The notes: generated by a model not told the origin, from the sequence alone. Positions 1-7,944 are shown, numbered from the stretch's first letter. The stretch: 64,000 nt of DNA from Streptomyces sp. S4.7 (GCF_010384365.1 NZ_CP048397.1:620001-684000); one strand, 5' to 3'. Translations and numbers: made by a program.

Positions 1-610
1 GGTGCGCGCCGGTGCTCAGCAGGTTCCAGCCGCGCTCGGCGGAGATCCGCGCGAGCTGCCTGGTGAGGATGAGGTCGGCGAGCTTGGACTGCGCGTAGGA
101 GCGGTTCGCGCTGTAGCGCCGGCTCCGCCACTGGAGGTCGGTGAAGCCGATTCTGCCGTAGTTGGCCGAGCCGCTGCTCATGGTCGCCACCCGCGGGGAC
201 TCGGCGGCGAGCAGGAGCGGGAGGAGCCGTACGGTCAGGGCGAACGGGCCGAGGAAGTTGCTGCCCATCTGGAGCTCGAAGCCGTCGACCGTCTCCAGCC
301 GGGAGGGCGGGGCCATCACTCCGGCGTTGTTGACCAGCAGGTCGAGCGGGGTGCCGTCGGCGATGAGCCCGTCGGCGAACTCCTTGACGGAGGCCAGATC
401 GGCGAGGTCGACACGGCGTACGTCGAGACGGGCCTGTGGGTGCCGGGCCAGGATCTCGTCGCGGGCCCGCTCGCCCTTGGCGAGCGTACGGACGGCCATG
501 ACGACGTGCGCCCCGGCGTCGGCGAGCCGCCGGACGGCCTCCTTGCCGGTGCCGCTGTTGGCGCCGGTGACGACGGCGTACTTACCGCTCTGGTCGGGGA
601 CGGTGTACAT
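1..610 (-). CDS. Short-chain dehydrogenase/reductase, 3' end outside window
   Basis: Partial gene; the protein runs off the left edge after about 203 residues. It is a classical NAD(P)-dependent SDR: Rossmann motif TGANSGTG at residues 15-22, NNAG at 94-97, and the catalytic pair Y171-x3-K175 in YAQSK. The ATG at 610 follows AAGGAG at six bases, a strong ribosome binding site. The substrate cannot be told; the family includes retinol-dehydrogenase-like and oxidoreductase members of unknown function. It is transcribed divergently from a TetR regulator across 140 bp that hold three matching palindromes, so it is the likely regulatory target. Confidence 0.9.
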   Translation of the reverse strand, partial: MYTVPDQSGKYAVVTGANSGTGKEAVRRLADAGAHVVMAVRTLAKGERARDEILARHPQARLDVRRVDLADLASVKEFADGLIADGTPLDLLVNNAGVMAPPSRLETVDGFELQMGSNFLGPFALTVRLLPLLLAAESPRVATMSSGSANYGRIGFTDLQWRSRRYSANRSYAQSKLADLILTRQLARISAERGWNLLSTGAH

Positions 611-669
611 GGCGACTCCTTCGGGTGATACGCGGATGACGTGCGAGGACAGTGGACGGCGGCCGTAGG

Positions 670-739
670 AGACCGTCGGTCTCTTGCACTTCCGAAGCTA
701 TCAGACCGCCGGTCCGATAACAACAGACCGCAGGTCTGT
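670..739. promoter_or_regulatory. Three AGACC-N3-GGTCT palindromes between SDR and TetR genes
   Basis: Three copies of one inverted repeat: 670-682 (perfect), 703-715 (one mismatch, GGTCC) and 725-737 (perfect, extended to ACAGACC/GGTCTGT at 723-739). Centres are 33 and 22 bp apart, about three and two helical turns, so all would face the same side of the DNA. The last copy overlaps a TAGACT -10-like hexamer at 739-744, seven bases before the TetR ATG. Inference: operators for the TetR protein repressing itself and the SDR. Confidence 0.75.
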
Positions 740-750
740 AGACTCGCGCC

Positions 751-1431
751 ATGGCACACACCTTCCAGCGCGCACGCAATGAGGAGCAGCGCGCCCAGCG
801 CCGGCAGGCGATCCTCGACACGACGGCCTCGATGCTGACCGAGATGCCGGTGGCCCAGGTGACCCTGAACGAGCTGAGCCGACGGGTCGGGCTGGCGAAG
901 TCGAACGTCCTGCGCTACTTCGAGTCGCGTGAGGCCGTACTCCTCGAATTGCTCGATGCGGCGTCCGGGGAGTGGCTGGAGTACCTGGAGGACGCGCTCT
1001 CCTCAGGGGTCGACGCCACCGCACCGCTGACCGAGCGTGGCGACCGGGTGGCGGCCGTGGTCGCCGGCTCGCTGGGTGACCGCCCGGTTCTGTGCGACCT
1101 GACCAGCTCCCAGGCGGCGGTCCTGGAGCGCAACGTGTCGCCTGCCGTCGCGGCCGAGTACAAACGCGCCGCGATCGCGAACGTCGGCGCGCTGGCCGGC
1201 TCGGTGCGCGCCCGGGTGCCCGAACTCGGCGAGGAGGACGCGCTGCGGTTCGCCGCCCTCTGTGTCATGACGACGGGCTCGATATGGACGCACACCCAGC
1301 CGTCTGCGGCGATGATCGCGGCATACGAGGCGGACCCCTCGCTGGCGGCCCTGCGGATCGAGTTCACCGCGACGCTGCGGCAGGTCCTGGAGGTCGTGCT
1401 CTCGGGGCTGCTGGCACGTGCGTCACGGTGA
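751..1431 (+). CDS. TetR/AcrR family transcriptional regulator
   Basis: A 226-residue TetR-family repressor. The N-terminal helix-turn-helix is visible around residues 37-56 (TLNELSRRVGLAKSNVLRYF), followed by an all-helical ligand-binding domain. No Shine-Dalgarno sequence precedes the ATG and a TAGACT hexamer ends seven bases upstream, so the mRNA may be leaderless. It is divergent from an SDR gene with three matching palindromes between them, which points to autoregulation plus control of the SDR in response to a small molecule. Its last nine bases overlap the end of the convergent monooxygenase-like gene. Confidence 0.93.
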   Translation: MAHTFQRARNEEQRAQRRQAILDTTASMLTEMPVAQVTLNELSRRVGLAKSNVLRYFESREAVLLELLDAASGEWLEYLEDALSSGVDATAPLTERGDRVAAVVAGSLGDRPVLCDLTSSQAAVLERNVSPAVAAEYKRAAIANVGALAGSVRARVPELGEEDALRFAALCVMTTGSIWTHTQPSAAMIAAYEADPSLAALRIEFTATLRQVLEVVLSGLLARASR

Positions 1432-1716
1432 GAGCGGGCCCGGGGCGCCGATCTCGTACTGCCTGATCTCCATGCTGAGTACGACCGGGGACGGCTGTGA
1501 CTCACCTGCCGTCCTGGCCAGACGAGCCGCCAGGTGCTCCGGTGACTCCCACCGCTCGTACACGTTCACACGCCCCGGCTCGACGGGGTCGGCGGCCACC
1601 ACGTAGTCGAGACAGCCGGGTTCGGCCCGCGCCCGCGACTGGGCCGCCTCGAAGCCCGCGAGGAACGCATCGCGGGTGTCCGGATCGACGTATCCCTTGC
1701 CGGCGACGATCAGCAT
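1423..1716 (-). CDS. Antibiotic biosynthesis monooxygenase (ABM)-fold protein
   Basis: A 97-residue protein beginning MLIVAGKGYV with the dimeric ferredoxin-like ABM fold pattern: N-terminal beta strand, a helix rich in A/R (AFLAGFEAAQSRARAEPGC), then LDYVVAADPVEPGRVNVYERWES, the characteristic VYERW strand. Such proteins are small heme-degrading or quinol/polyketide oxygenases, or stress proteins of unknown substrate. The ATG at 1716 follows GGAGG at about eight bases; the longer upstream reading frame is low-complexity and was not used. The gene ends inside the convergent TetR gene by nine bases. Confidence 0.8.
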   Translation of the reverse strand: MLIVAGKGYVDPDTRDAFLAGFEAAQSRARAEPGCLDYVVAADPVEPGRVNVYERWESPEHLAARLARTAGESQPSPVVLSMEIRQYEIGAPGPLSP

Positions 1717-1873
1717 CTCGGGGCCTCCGTGGTATCCGGGGATCTCGCACGAGTGGTGCCTGGACCGCTCGCGTTCTCCCGCGCGCGGACCCGGTCGCGT
1801 ACAGCGGGGGCCGCGCCGGACGCCGGCCGGCCGCCCCGGCGCGACGGGTGGCGGGCCTTGGCATGCTGGGGGC

Positions 1874-2590
1874 ATGAGCACCGCGCGTACCCACTCCGTC
1901 CCCCGCGTCATCTTCGATCTCGACGGCACCCTCGTGGACAGCGAGCCGAACTACTACGAGGCCGGGCGGCGGCTGCTCGCCCGGTACGGGATACCCGACT
2001 TCAGCTGGGAGCACCACACCCGGTACATCGGCATCAGTACGCGGGAGACGCTGGAGGCGCTGCGCGCGGAGTACCGGATCGGCGCGCCGGTCGACGAGCT
2101 GCTGACCGCCAAGAACCGCCTGTACCTGGAGCTGGCGCGCGCCTCGACCGAGGTCTTTCCCGAGATGCGGAAGTTCGTGGAGCGGCTGCACGCGCGAGGG
2201 GTGCCCATGGCCGTGGCGTCGGGCTCGTCCCGCGACGCCATCGAGGCCGTGCTCGGCGGCACGGGACTGGACCCCTACCTCACCCTCGCCGTCTCGGCCG
2301 AGGAGGTCCCGCACGGCAAGCCCGCACCCGATGTCTTCCTGGAGGCCGCGCGGCGCCTCGGCGCGGACCCCGCGGACTGCGTGGTGCTGGAGGACGCGCC
2401 GCCGGGCGTGGTGGCGGCGCGCGCGGCGGGTATGCGGTGCGTGGCCGTGCCGTACGTGCCGGGCACCGCCGACGATCCGGCGTTCCTCGGGGCGGAGCTG
2501 CTCTTCGCGCGCGGGCAGAGCGAGTTCACGGCGCGGGCGGCCGAGGCCTGGCTGAGCGGGAGCGTGCGGGACCCGCGCCGGGCGCGTTAG
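1874..2590 (+). CDS. HAD superfamily hydrolase (beta-phosphoglucomutase-like)
   Basis: A 238-residue haloacid dehalogenase-type phosphatase. Motif I is FDLDGTL with nucleophile Asp15 and acid/base Asp17; motif II is the ASGSS segment, motif III the Lys of HGKPAP, and motif IV LEDAPPG. An alpha-helical cap lies between motifs I and II, as in subclass I enzymes (phosphoglycolate phosphatase, beta-phosphoglucomutase, sugar-phosphate phosphatases). The substrate cannot be read from sequence. The ATG at 1874 was chosen because the motif I strand begins ten residues later; upstream sequence in frame is not family-like. Its 3' end overlaps the convergent ArsR gene by 65 bases. Confidence 0.9.
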   Translation: MSTARTHSVPRVIFDLDGTLVDSEPNYYEAGRRLLARYGIPDFSWEHHTRYIGISTRETLEALRAEYRIGAPVDELLTAKNRLYLELARASTEVFPEMRKFVERLHARGVPMAVASGSSRDAIEAVLGGTGLDPYLTLAVSAEEVPHGKPAPDVFLEAARRLGADPADCVVLEDAPPGVVAARAAGMRCVAVPYVPGTADDPAFLGAELLFARGQSEFTARAAEAWLSGSVRDPRRAR

Positions 2591-2951
2591 CCGCCCGCCG
2601 TCCGGAGCCGTCCGGCGGTCGCTGCTGCTCGTGCTCCGACAGGTGGTCGCCGAGGCGGTCCGGACGGTGCTCCCAGTCGGTGCGCTGCCGCCCGATCCAG
2701 TCCTCGGCCGTCCGCAGCCCGGCCGGCTCGATGTGACAGACGCGGACCCGGCCGGTCTTCTCCGACCGGACCAGCGCGCACGCCTCGAGCACCTGGAGGT
2801 GCTGCATCACGGCGGGCAGCGACATCTCCAGAGGCCGCGCGAGCTGGCTGACGGAGAGCGGGCCACCGATCAGCCGCTCGACGATCTCCCGCCGGGTCCG
2901 GTCCGCCAGCGCGTGGAACACCGCGTCCAGCGAGCCCTCACAGTTAGGCAT
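2526..2951 (-). CDS. ArsR-family winged-helix repressor
   Basis: A 141-residue protein. Residues 1-90 form a typical ArsR winged helix (FHALADRTRREIVERLIGG, SVSQLARPLEMSLPAVMQHLQVLE, GRVRVCHIEP). No CxC metal site is visible, so it belongs with the SdpR-like members that accompany SRPBCC or VOC genes rather than metal sensors. Residues beyond about 110 are low-complexity and are encoded in the stretch antisense to the HAD gene, suggesting a lost original stop codon. There is no ribosome binding site; a promoter ends seven bases before the ATG, so the mRNA is probably leaderless. The upstream VOC gene is on the same strand, 52 bp away. Confidence 0.9.
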   Translation of the reverse strand: MPNCEGSLDAVFHALADRTRREIVERLIGGPLSVSQLARPLEMSLPAVMQHLQVLEACALVRSEKTGRVRVCHIEPAGLRTAEDWIGRQRTDWEHRPDRLGDHLSEHEQQRPPDGSGRRAANAPGAGPARSRSARPRPPAP

Positions 2952-2952
2952 G

Positions 2953-3002
2953 TACTTAACTATGAAGGCTCGGGACGCAAACAGTCAAGGGATCACTTAA
3001 GT
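2953..3002 (-). promoter_or_regulatory. Promoter of the ArsR gene with flanking ACTTAA repeats
   Basis: On the minus strand TTGACT (2988-2983) and CATAGT (2964-2959) are separated by 18 bases, a good housekeeping promoter ending seven bases before the ArsR ATG. An ACTTAAGT palindrome at 2995-3002 lies just upstream, and TACTTAA at 2953-2959 abuts the -10 element. Inference: paired half-sites through which ArsR represses itself. Confidence 0.6.
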
Positions 3003-3003
3003 A

Positions 3004-3480
3004 TCAGCCGGTTCCGTCGGCCGCGGCCATCAGCCCGGCGATGTCGATCTTCTTCATGCCGAACATCGCCTTCATCGCCCGCTGACCGCGCTCCGGGTCC
3101 GGCCCGTTGAGCAGCTCGGTCATCCCGGTCGGCGCGACCTGCCAGGACAGTCCGTACCTGTCCTTCAGCCAGCCACAGGGGCCCTCCTCGCCACCCTCGG
3201 TGAGCTTCGCCCAGTAGTAGTCGATCTCGTCCTGGTCCGCGCACTCGATCAGGAACGAGATGGCTTCGTCGAAGGTGAACTGCGGGCCGCCGTTGATTCC
3301 GATGTAGGTCTGGCCGTCGAGCTCGTACTCCACGGTCAGCACCGAGCCGGCCTTCCCGGGTCCGGCCTCGCCGTAGTGGGTGATGGCCGTGATCCTGGAG
3401 TTCGGGAAGATCCCGACGTAGAACTCGGCGGCCTCCTCGGCCTGGGTGTCGAACCAGAGATTGGGTGTGGTCTTCGGCAT
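3004..3480 (-). CDS. VOC family protein (PhnB-like glyoxalase fold)
   Basis: A 158-residue protein with the PhnB / 3-demethylubiquinone-9-methyltransferase-type vicinal-oxygen-chelate fold: MPKTTPNLWFDTQAEEAAEFY, ITHYGEAGPG, NGGPQFTFDEAISF, and the C-terminal WLKDRYGLSWQ strand. Despite the historical family name these proteins are not methyltransferases; their function is mostly unknown. The ATG at 3480 follows GGGAGA. The gene lies 52 bp upstream of the ArsR gene on the same strand, a pairing that suggests a shared regulon. Confidence 0.88.
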   Translation of the reverse strand: MPKTTPNLWFDTQAEEAAEFYVGIFPNSRITAITHYGEAGPGKAGSVLTVEYELDGQTYIGINGGPQFTFDEAISFLIECADQDEIDYYWAKLTEGGEEGPCGWLKDRYGLSWQVAPTGMTELLNGPDPERGQRAMKAMFGMKKIDIAGLMAAADGTG

Positions 3481-3578
3481 CGCTGTCTCCCGGTGTCGGC
3501 GGCTTGTTCTGCCTCTCCCCCTCCGACTGTCGCACCGCCCGGAACTCATCGCAGAGGGCGGTTCGACCGGACAGCGGC

Positions 3579-3998
3579 TCACCCGGTGGCGAGGGCGATC
3601 TCCGTCGACTTGATCAGCGCGGTGACGCCCGTTCCGGGGGTGAGCCCCAGCTCCTCCACGGCCTCCTTGGTGACCACGGCGGTCAGCTCGGCGCCGTCCA
3701 CGGCCACCTTGACGTTCGCGAGGGCGGCCCCGAGAACGATCTCGGTGAGCGTGCCGGGGAGACGGTTGCGGATGCTCAGCCCCTCCACCGGCCCGGTGGC
3801 CAGGGACACCTCGGTCGCCTTGGCCAGCACATGTACGGCGGTGCCCACCCCGATGCCGAGTTCGTGCACGGCCTCCAGGGTGACGGCGGCGGTGATGTCC
3901 TGCCCGCCCGACAGATGGACCCCGACCGTCGCCATGACCTCGTCGGGGGTGACGGCGGTGACGGTGCCGGCGATCTGGTTGCGGATGGTCAGCTGCAT
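3579..3998 (-). CDS. Molbindin: tandem Mop (TOBE) domain protein
   Basis: A 139-residue protein made of two Mop repeats, each starting with an (S/T)IRN(Q/R)(I/L)xGT strand: MQLTIRNQIAGTV at 1-13 and LSIRNRLPGTL near 74-84. Each ends in a KxTE(V/I)(S/A)LATG strand. Mop domains bind molybdate or tungstate oxyanions at subunit interfaces, and free di-Mop proteins store the oxyanion in the cytoplasm. No ModABC transporter is adjacent. A longer upstream frame exists but lacks family sequence; ATG 3998 starts exactly at the first Mop strand. Confidence 0.88.
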   Translation of the reverse strand: MQLTIRNQIAGTVTAVTPDEVMATVGVHLSGGQDITAAVTLEAVHELGIGVGTAVHVLAKATEVSLATGPVEGLSIRNRLPGTLTEIVLGAALANVKVAVDGAELTAVVTKEAVEELGLTPGTGVTALIKSTEIALATG

Positions 3999-4134
3999 GC
4001 GTGGTTCGGCCTCTCGCTGGTCCGGCGGACAGGGGTGAGGCCATTCAAAAGGATGAGCGAAGGCAAGCCACCCATCGACACCCGTGGCGGCTCCTGTCTC
4101 GTGGCCCGCCTTCGGACGCGACATCCGGAGGGGA

Positions 4135-4160
4135 TGGTGGGCGGGGAGGCCCGCCCACCA
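4135..4160 (-). terminator. Strong hairpin after the cold-shock gene
   Basis: A perfect 11-bp stem (4135-4145 with 4150-4160) and a four-base loop lie seven bases beyond the cold-shock gene stop. There is no U-tract, as is common for actinobacterial terminators. Confidence 0.65.
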
Positions 4161-4166
4161 CCGCTC

Positions 4167-4598
4167 TCAGGATTCGAGCCAGCCGTGCGAGCGCGCCAGC
4201 TCGATCACCGACGTGCGCACCCGTTTGATCTGGTCGCCGGTCAGCGTCCCGTCGGCCTGGAGCAGCGCCTCGGTCAGCTCGTTCCGCAGCTCCACCTGGG
4301 ACAGCACGTCCGAGTACTCGCCGTGCGGGTCCACCTGCCCCTGCGCCTGCCCCGTGCCGGACGCGCCCCGCTGCCCCTGCGGCGCGGCGGGGGCGTGCAC
4401 GAGTCTGATCTGTGACGCCTTGGGGCCCTTGTCCCCCATCTCCAGGAAGTACTCGACCTCACTGCCCGCCTTGTACTGGTACTTCTCGTCCAGCAGATCG
4501 TTGGCGTGCATGAACACGTCCTCGTCCCCCTCACTGGGGACGATGAACCCGTATCCGCGAACCTCGTCGAACCTCAGCACTCGCCCTACATGCAGCAC
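4167..4598 (-). CDS. Cold-shock-domain protein with C-terminal extension
   Basis: A 143-residue protein. Residues 1-70 form a cold-shock OB fold with the nucleic-acid-binding motifs RGYGFIV and EDVFMHA, so it probably binds single-stranded RNA or DNA. Ordinary CspA-type proteins stop near 67 residues; this one adds a Gln/Gly/Pro-rich linker and a helical C-terminal segment (LRNELTEALLQADGTL...). GTG at 4598 was chosen because it follows GGAGG at eight bases and the protein then begins at the first OB strand. A terminator-like hairpin follows the stop. Confidence 0.85.
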   Translation of the reverse strand: MLHVGRVLRFDEVRGYGFIVPSEGDEDVFMHANDLLDEKYQYKAGSEVEYFLEMGDKGPKASQIRLVHAPAAPQGQRGASGTGQAQGQVDPHGEYSDVLSQVELRNELTEALLQADGTLTGDQIKRVRTSVIELARSHGWLES

Positions 4599-4731
4599 AG
4601 CCCCTACCTCCACGGCCCTACCTCTACCTCGATTACCTCTGCCGGGGTCCACAACGGCCCCCGGGCAACCTCTCACATCCTCCCGCCTGGGAGAATCCGT
4701 CGCCAGTAGATCAACACGAGTCGGGGGCACG

Positions 4732-5712
4732 ATGGGCACCGTGGTGCGGGTACCGCAGACCCGGGACATGATCGGGGAAGAGCTCTCGGGGGACGAGGCG
4801 TGGGCGGCGCTGCGCACCTATGGCGGGCGCAAGTTGCTGACCGACGCGTTCCTGCGGTTCCGGTACGCGGACGGCTTCAGCTTCGCCAGGGCGCTGGCCT
4901 TCCAGTTCGTCCTGGCGCTGGTGCCGTTCAGCATCGCGCTGGTCGGCGTCGCGACGTCCCTGCACACGGAGAGTGTCGGCCGGGTCGTCGAGTTGACGCT
5001 CACCCGAATAGCACCCGGTCCCAGCGCGGAGCTGATCCGCACCTCGCTGGGCCGCACCGAGGAGGGGGCCGGTTCCGGTCCCGGGGGTGAGCTGGCCGTC
5101 TGGCTCGGTCTCGCGTTCGCGACGCTGAATCTCGCGTCGGCCATGGCCCAGATCGAGCGGGGCGCGAACCGTATCTACGGGGTGGAGCGGGACCGCCCGT
5201 TCCTCGCCAAGTACGCCCGCGCGCTCGTACTCGTCGTCGCCGCCGGGCTGCCGCTGGTCGGCGGGTTCCTCGTCCTGGTCGGTGGCAAGGCCGTCGGAAG
5301 CGCACTCGCCGAGACCTTCGGGTGGGGCGAGCCGGCGCAGGACGCCTGGGGGCTGCTGCGGATTCCGGTGGGCATCCTGCTGACGTGGCTGGCCTCGGCC
5401 GTGCTGTTCCGCCGGGCCCCGCGCCGCGACCAACCGGGTTATACGTGGCTGGCGTTCGGCTCGGCCGTGCATCTTCTGCTGTGGGTCGGCGCCACGTGGC
5501 TGCTCACGCTGTACGTCGGGTTCAGCGGGTCGTTCGGCTCGGTGTACGGGCCGCTGACGGCGTTCGTCGCGCTGCTGCTCTGGTCGAACCTGGCGGGCAT
5601 CTCGCTCTTCCTCGGTCTGTCGCTGGCCGCGCAGTTGGAGTCCGCGCGAGCGGGACAGCACGACCCCGTGCACCCCGATCCGGGGCACGGCGGCGACCCG
5701 GACCATGTCTGA
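4732..5712 (+). CDS. YihY/BrkB family membrane protein
   Basis: A 326-residue integral membrane protein of the YihY (historical BrkB) family. About six hydrophobic helices are visible, starting with FARALAFQFVLALVPFSIAL near residue 50 and ending with TAFVALLLWSNLAGISLFLG. The family has been proposed to be a transporter but no function is firmly established. The C-terminal tail (QHDPVHPDPGHGGDPDH) is hydrophilic. ATG 4732 follows a G-rich region; ATG 4768 is a possible alternative. The stop overlaps the ATG of a short dehydrogenase remnant by eight bases. Confidence 0.87.
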   Translation: MGTVVRVPQTRDMIGEELSGDEAWAALRTYGGRKLLTDAFLRFRYADGFSFARALAFQFVLALVPFSIALVGVATSLHTESVGRVVELTLTRIAPGPSAELIRTSLGRTEEGAGSGPGGELAVWLGLAFATLNLASAMAQIERGANRIYGVERDRPFLAKYARALVLVVAAGLPLVGGFLVLVGGKAVGSALAETFGWGEPAQDAWGLLRIPVGILLTWLASAVLFRRAPRRDQPGYTWLAFGSAVHLLLWVGATWLLTLYVGFSGSFGSVYGPLTAFVALLLWSNLAGISLFLGLSLAAQLESARAGQHDPVHPDPGHGGDPDHV

Positions 5713-5986
5713 GCGTTCGTCTCCCCCAAGTCCGGTGCCAGGTGCGCTCAGTGCGAGCCGGATCGACACCCGCGCGCTGGCGCTGAAGGACGTCACCGCC
5801 GTGGGCGTGCTGAGCGCGTCACCCGCGCTCGCCCGCACGATCGGGCACTACGCGTCGGGCGCGGTCGATCCGCGACCGCTGGTCGCGAGCACCGTGGCGC
5901 TGGAGTCGCTGGCACAGGTGCTGGCGGGGGTACGGCCCGAGGGGGCGGGGCCGGGGCCCAAGATCCACGTCGATCCCCGGCTGTGA
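5705..5986 (+). pseudogene. C-terminal remnant of a zinc-type alcohol dehydrogenase
   Basis: A 93-codon open frame whose residues from about 20 onward match the last part of medium-chain (Zn) dehydrogenases: ALALKDVTAVGVLSASPALA, SGAVDPRPLV, and the terminal GPKIHVDPRL strand. The Rossmann core, catalytic domain and zinc ligands are absent, so it cannot be an active enzyme. The ATG overlaps the YihY stop, so the fragment could still be translated by coupling. Most likely the end of a deleted gene. Confidence 0.6.
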
Positions 5987-6002
5987 GCGCGGTGCGCGAG
6001 CC

Positions 6003-6038
6003 GGGCGGCGGCGGATCCGTCGCCGGCCGCCGCCGTCC
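6003..6038. terminator. GC-rich hairpin between convergent genes
   Basis: A nine-base perfect stem (CGGCGGCGG at 6006-6014 with CCGCCGCCG at 6027-6035), extendable to 6003/6038 with one G-U pair. It sits between the dehydrogenase remnant and the convergent terD-like gene and may terminate both. Confidence 0.5.
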
Positions 6039-6092
6039 CGCTCGTGCTCGTGACCGCGCTCGTGCTTCTCGTACTTGTGGGTCGCGCCGTTC

Positions 6093-6668
6093 TCAGACGT
6101 TGACGCCGAAGTCGGCCGCGATACCGGCCAGTCCGGAGGCGTAACCCTGGCCCACGGCGCGGAACTTCCACTCCGCACCGTGCCGGTACAGCTCGCCGAA
6201 GACCATCGCGGTCTCCGTCGAGGCGTCCTCGGTGAGGTCGTAGCGCGCCAGTTCGGCGCCGCCGGCCTGGTTCACCACACGGATGAACGCGTTGCGGACC
6301 TGGCCGAAGCTCTGCCCACGTGAGCCGGCCTCGTGGATGGAGACCGGGAAGACGATCTTGTCGACATCGGCGGGGACACCGGCGAGGTTGACCTTCAGCG
6401 ACTCGTCGTCACCGTCGCCCTCACCGGTGAGGTTGTCACCGGTGTGCTCGACCGAGCCGTCAGGGCTTTTCAGGTTGTTGTAGAAGATGAAGTGCTGGTC
6501 GGAGAGCACCCGGCCGGCGCTGTTGACGAGCAGCGCGCTCGCGTCGAGGTCGAAGTCGGCGCCGGTGGTGCTGCGCGCGTCCCAGCCGAGGCCGACGAGC
6601 ACCGCCGTCAGGCCCGGCGCCTCCTTGCTCAGCGAAACATTGCCACCCTTGCCCAGGGAAACGCCCAC
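6093..6668 (-). CDS. TerD family calcium-binding stress protein
   Basis: A 191-residue TerD-domain protein. It starts [20 protein letters not shown] and contains the conserved [15 protein letters not shown] and [18 protein letters not shown] segments, the acidic stretch GEGDGDDE that ligates calcium, and RNAFIRVVN. Length matches the family. TerD proteins take part in tellurite and general stress resistance and, in Streptomyces, in differentiation; the mechanism is unclear. GTG at 6668 follows GGAGGA at six bases. Upstream on the minus strand an A/T-rich TATAGA hexamer (6714-6709) could be a -10 element. Confidence 0.92.
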   Translation of the reverse strand: MGVSLGKGGNVSLSKEAPGLTAVLVGLGWDARSTTGADFDLDASALLVNSAGRVLSDQHFIFYNNLKSPDGSVEHTGDNLTGEGDGDDESLKVNLAGVPADVDKIVFPVSIHEAGSRGQSFGQVRNAFIRVVNQAGGAELARYDLTEDASTETAMVFGELYRHGAEWKFRAVGQGYASGLAGIAADFGVNV

Positions 6669-6958
6669 GATCTCCTCCTGCTGTTCGTGACTGAAAAGTG
6701 GATCAAAATCTATAACACCGGAGAACCAACGGTCCGGGTATCTTCCAGGCTCGAACGGTTCGGCGCGACCCGAGGTGCGGGACGGCGTGCGGGGTGGGGC
6801 GCGAGGGGCCGCAGTGGCATCGCGGAGAGGTCTTCGTGGAATTCCGTCCATCGCTGGGACTGGAGTGGCTGAAGCGGGGCAGGCGGTGACACAGACGGAG
6901 AAGTGGACGTAAGAAGGGTGTCCGGACCGACGGTCGCCACGGGGAATGGATCGTACGC

Positions 6959-7423
6959 ATGGACCAGCGGGTGGAAGAGACCAAGGACCGCTGCACGGGC
7001 CCGGGCACGGGCCGGGTGGTCAGACACGGCGCGGTGTTCAGCGGGGATTCGGAAATGATCGGGGAGGCACGCCGCTTCGCGGCCGACTTCCTCGGGACCG
7101 CGCGGACCGAGCAGGGCGCGAAGGTGCCCTCCCGGGTGATCGGTACGGCGCAGTTGGTCGTCAGCGAGCTGGTGACCAACGCGTGCAAGTACGCACCCGG
7201 CCCCTGCCTGCTTGACCTGGTGTTCGACGGGGACGTGGTGGAGATCACCGTGTGGGACACGGACTCCACGCTGCCGGTGCCGCGCGCCACCGAGCCCGGC
7301 CGGATCGGGCAGCACGGGATGGAGATCGTCATCGCGCTGTGCGAGGGATACGACGTCCGCCGGGAGCCCGTCGGCAAGCGCATCAAGGTCCGCCTCGCGG
7401 CCTCGGACGACGGCCGGGCGTAG
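6959..7423 (+). CDS. RsbW-like ATP-binding protein (anti-sigma / serine kinase fold)
   Basis: A 154-residue GHKL-fold protein of the HATPase_c_2 type, common in Streptomyces as anti-sigma factors or orphan regulators. The N-box is [14 protein letters not shown], followed by the G1-like WDTDSTLP and the G2-like [11 protein letters not shown] segment. It should bind ATP. Whether it phosphorylates an anti-sigma antagonist cannot be seen; no sigma or STAS partner is adjacent. A palindromic repeat element begins directly after the stop codon. Confidence 0.85.
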   Translation: MDQRVEETKDRCTGPGTGRVVRHGAVFSGDSEMIGEARRFAADFLGTARTEQGAKVPSRVIGTAQLVVSELVTNACKYAPGPCLLDLVFDGDVVEITVWDTDSTLPVPRATEPGRIGQHGMEIVIALCEGYDVRREPVGKRIKVRLAASDDGRA

Positions 7424-7475
7424 CCCCTGGGGCGTGTCCGGAATGCAGCGCCGTCCGCCCGCGGGGCGGGACCTG
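7424..7475. repeat. Dispersed palindromic repeat, copy 1
   Basis: This stretch directly after the ATPase gene, read on the minus strand, matches positions 61829-61884 over about 50 bases with only small indels. Shared blocks are GTCCCGCCC, GCGGGCGGACGGCGCT and CGGACACGCCCCAG. The internal CCGCCC/GGGCGG arms can form a hairpin, so both copies may act as terminators. The copies are in opposite orientation. Confidence 0.7.
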
Positions 7476-7590
7476 CGGCGTCCCGGCGCGGTGCATCGCA
7501 AGACGGAGGACCGGCGCTGTGGATGAACCGGCGGTACTCGGCCGACCCCGACAACGCGGGGGCCACGGGGGAGAGATGCCGCGCCAGGCG

Positions 7591-7944
7591 TCACGGACCA
7601 GGCGGGACTTTCCGGACACCCTCCAGGCCCTGCCCGGCGGAGCCGACATCGGGTGCCGGCTCCGGAGCGCCCGGCGGACGGCCTGAGCGTTCCGCCGTCC
7701 AGTGCCGGGCAGGCCGGTCGTCTCGTCCGAGCGCCGGGCCGCCCGCCCGCGCTCCGGGGCTCTCCTGGGTCCTGTCCTCCACCTGCGCCCACGAGGGGCA
7801 CTGGAGGAATTTGGGGCCCAGTGCCTCTCCCGTGCGGGAGGCGAGGAACGCGCGGTACGCGTGGGCGGTGACCGGTTCCAGCCGTAGGTCCCGGCTGTCC
7901 TGCCGCTGCCCGGTCCGGCCTGCCGTCACAAGGAGTGCTGACAC
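7591..7944 (-). pseudogene. Possible FemX/FemAB-type aminoacyltransferase N-terminal remnant
   Basis: A 117-codon frame in the 731-base stretch between the ATPase and the L,D-transpeptidase pseudogene. Residues 19-55 (nt 7890-7780) read LRLEPVTAHAYRAFLASR...FLQCPSWAQV, which resembles the start of FemX/FemAB proteins that add amino acids to peptidoglycan bridges. After that the sequence loses family resemblance and becomes Gly/Pro/Arg-rich. This is recognition by eye only. No other gene is supported between 7476 and 8154. Confidence 0.35.
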
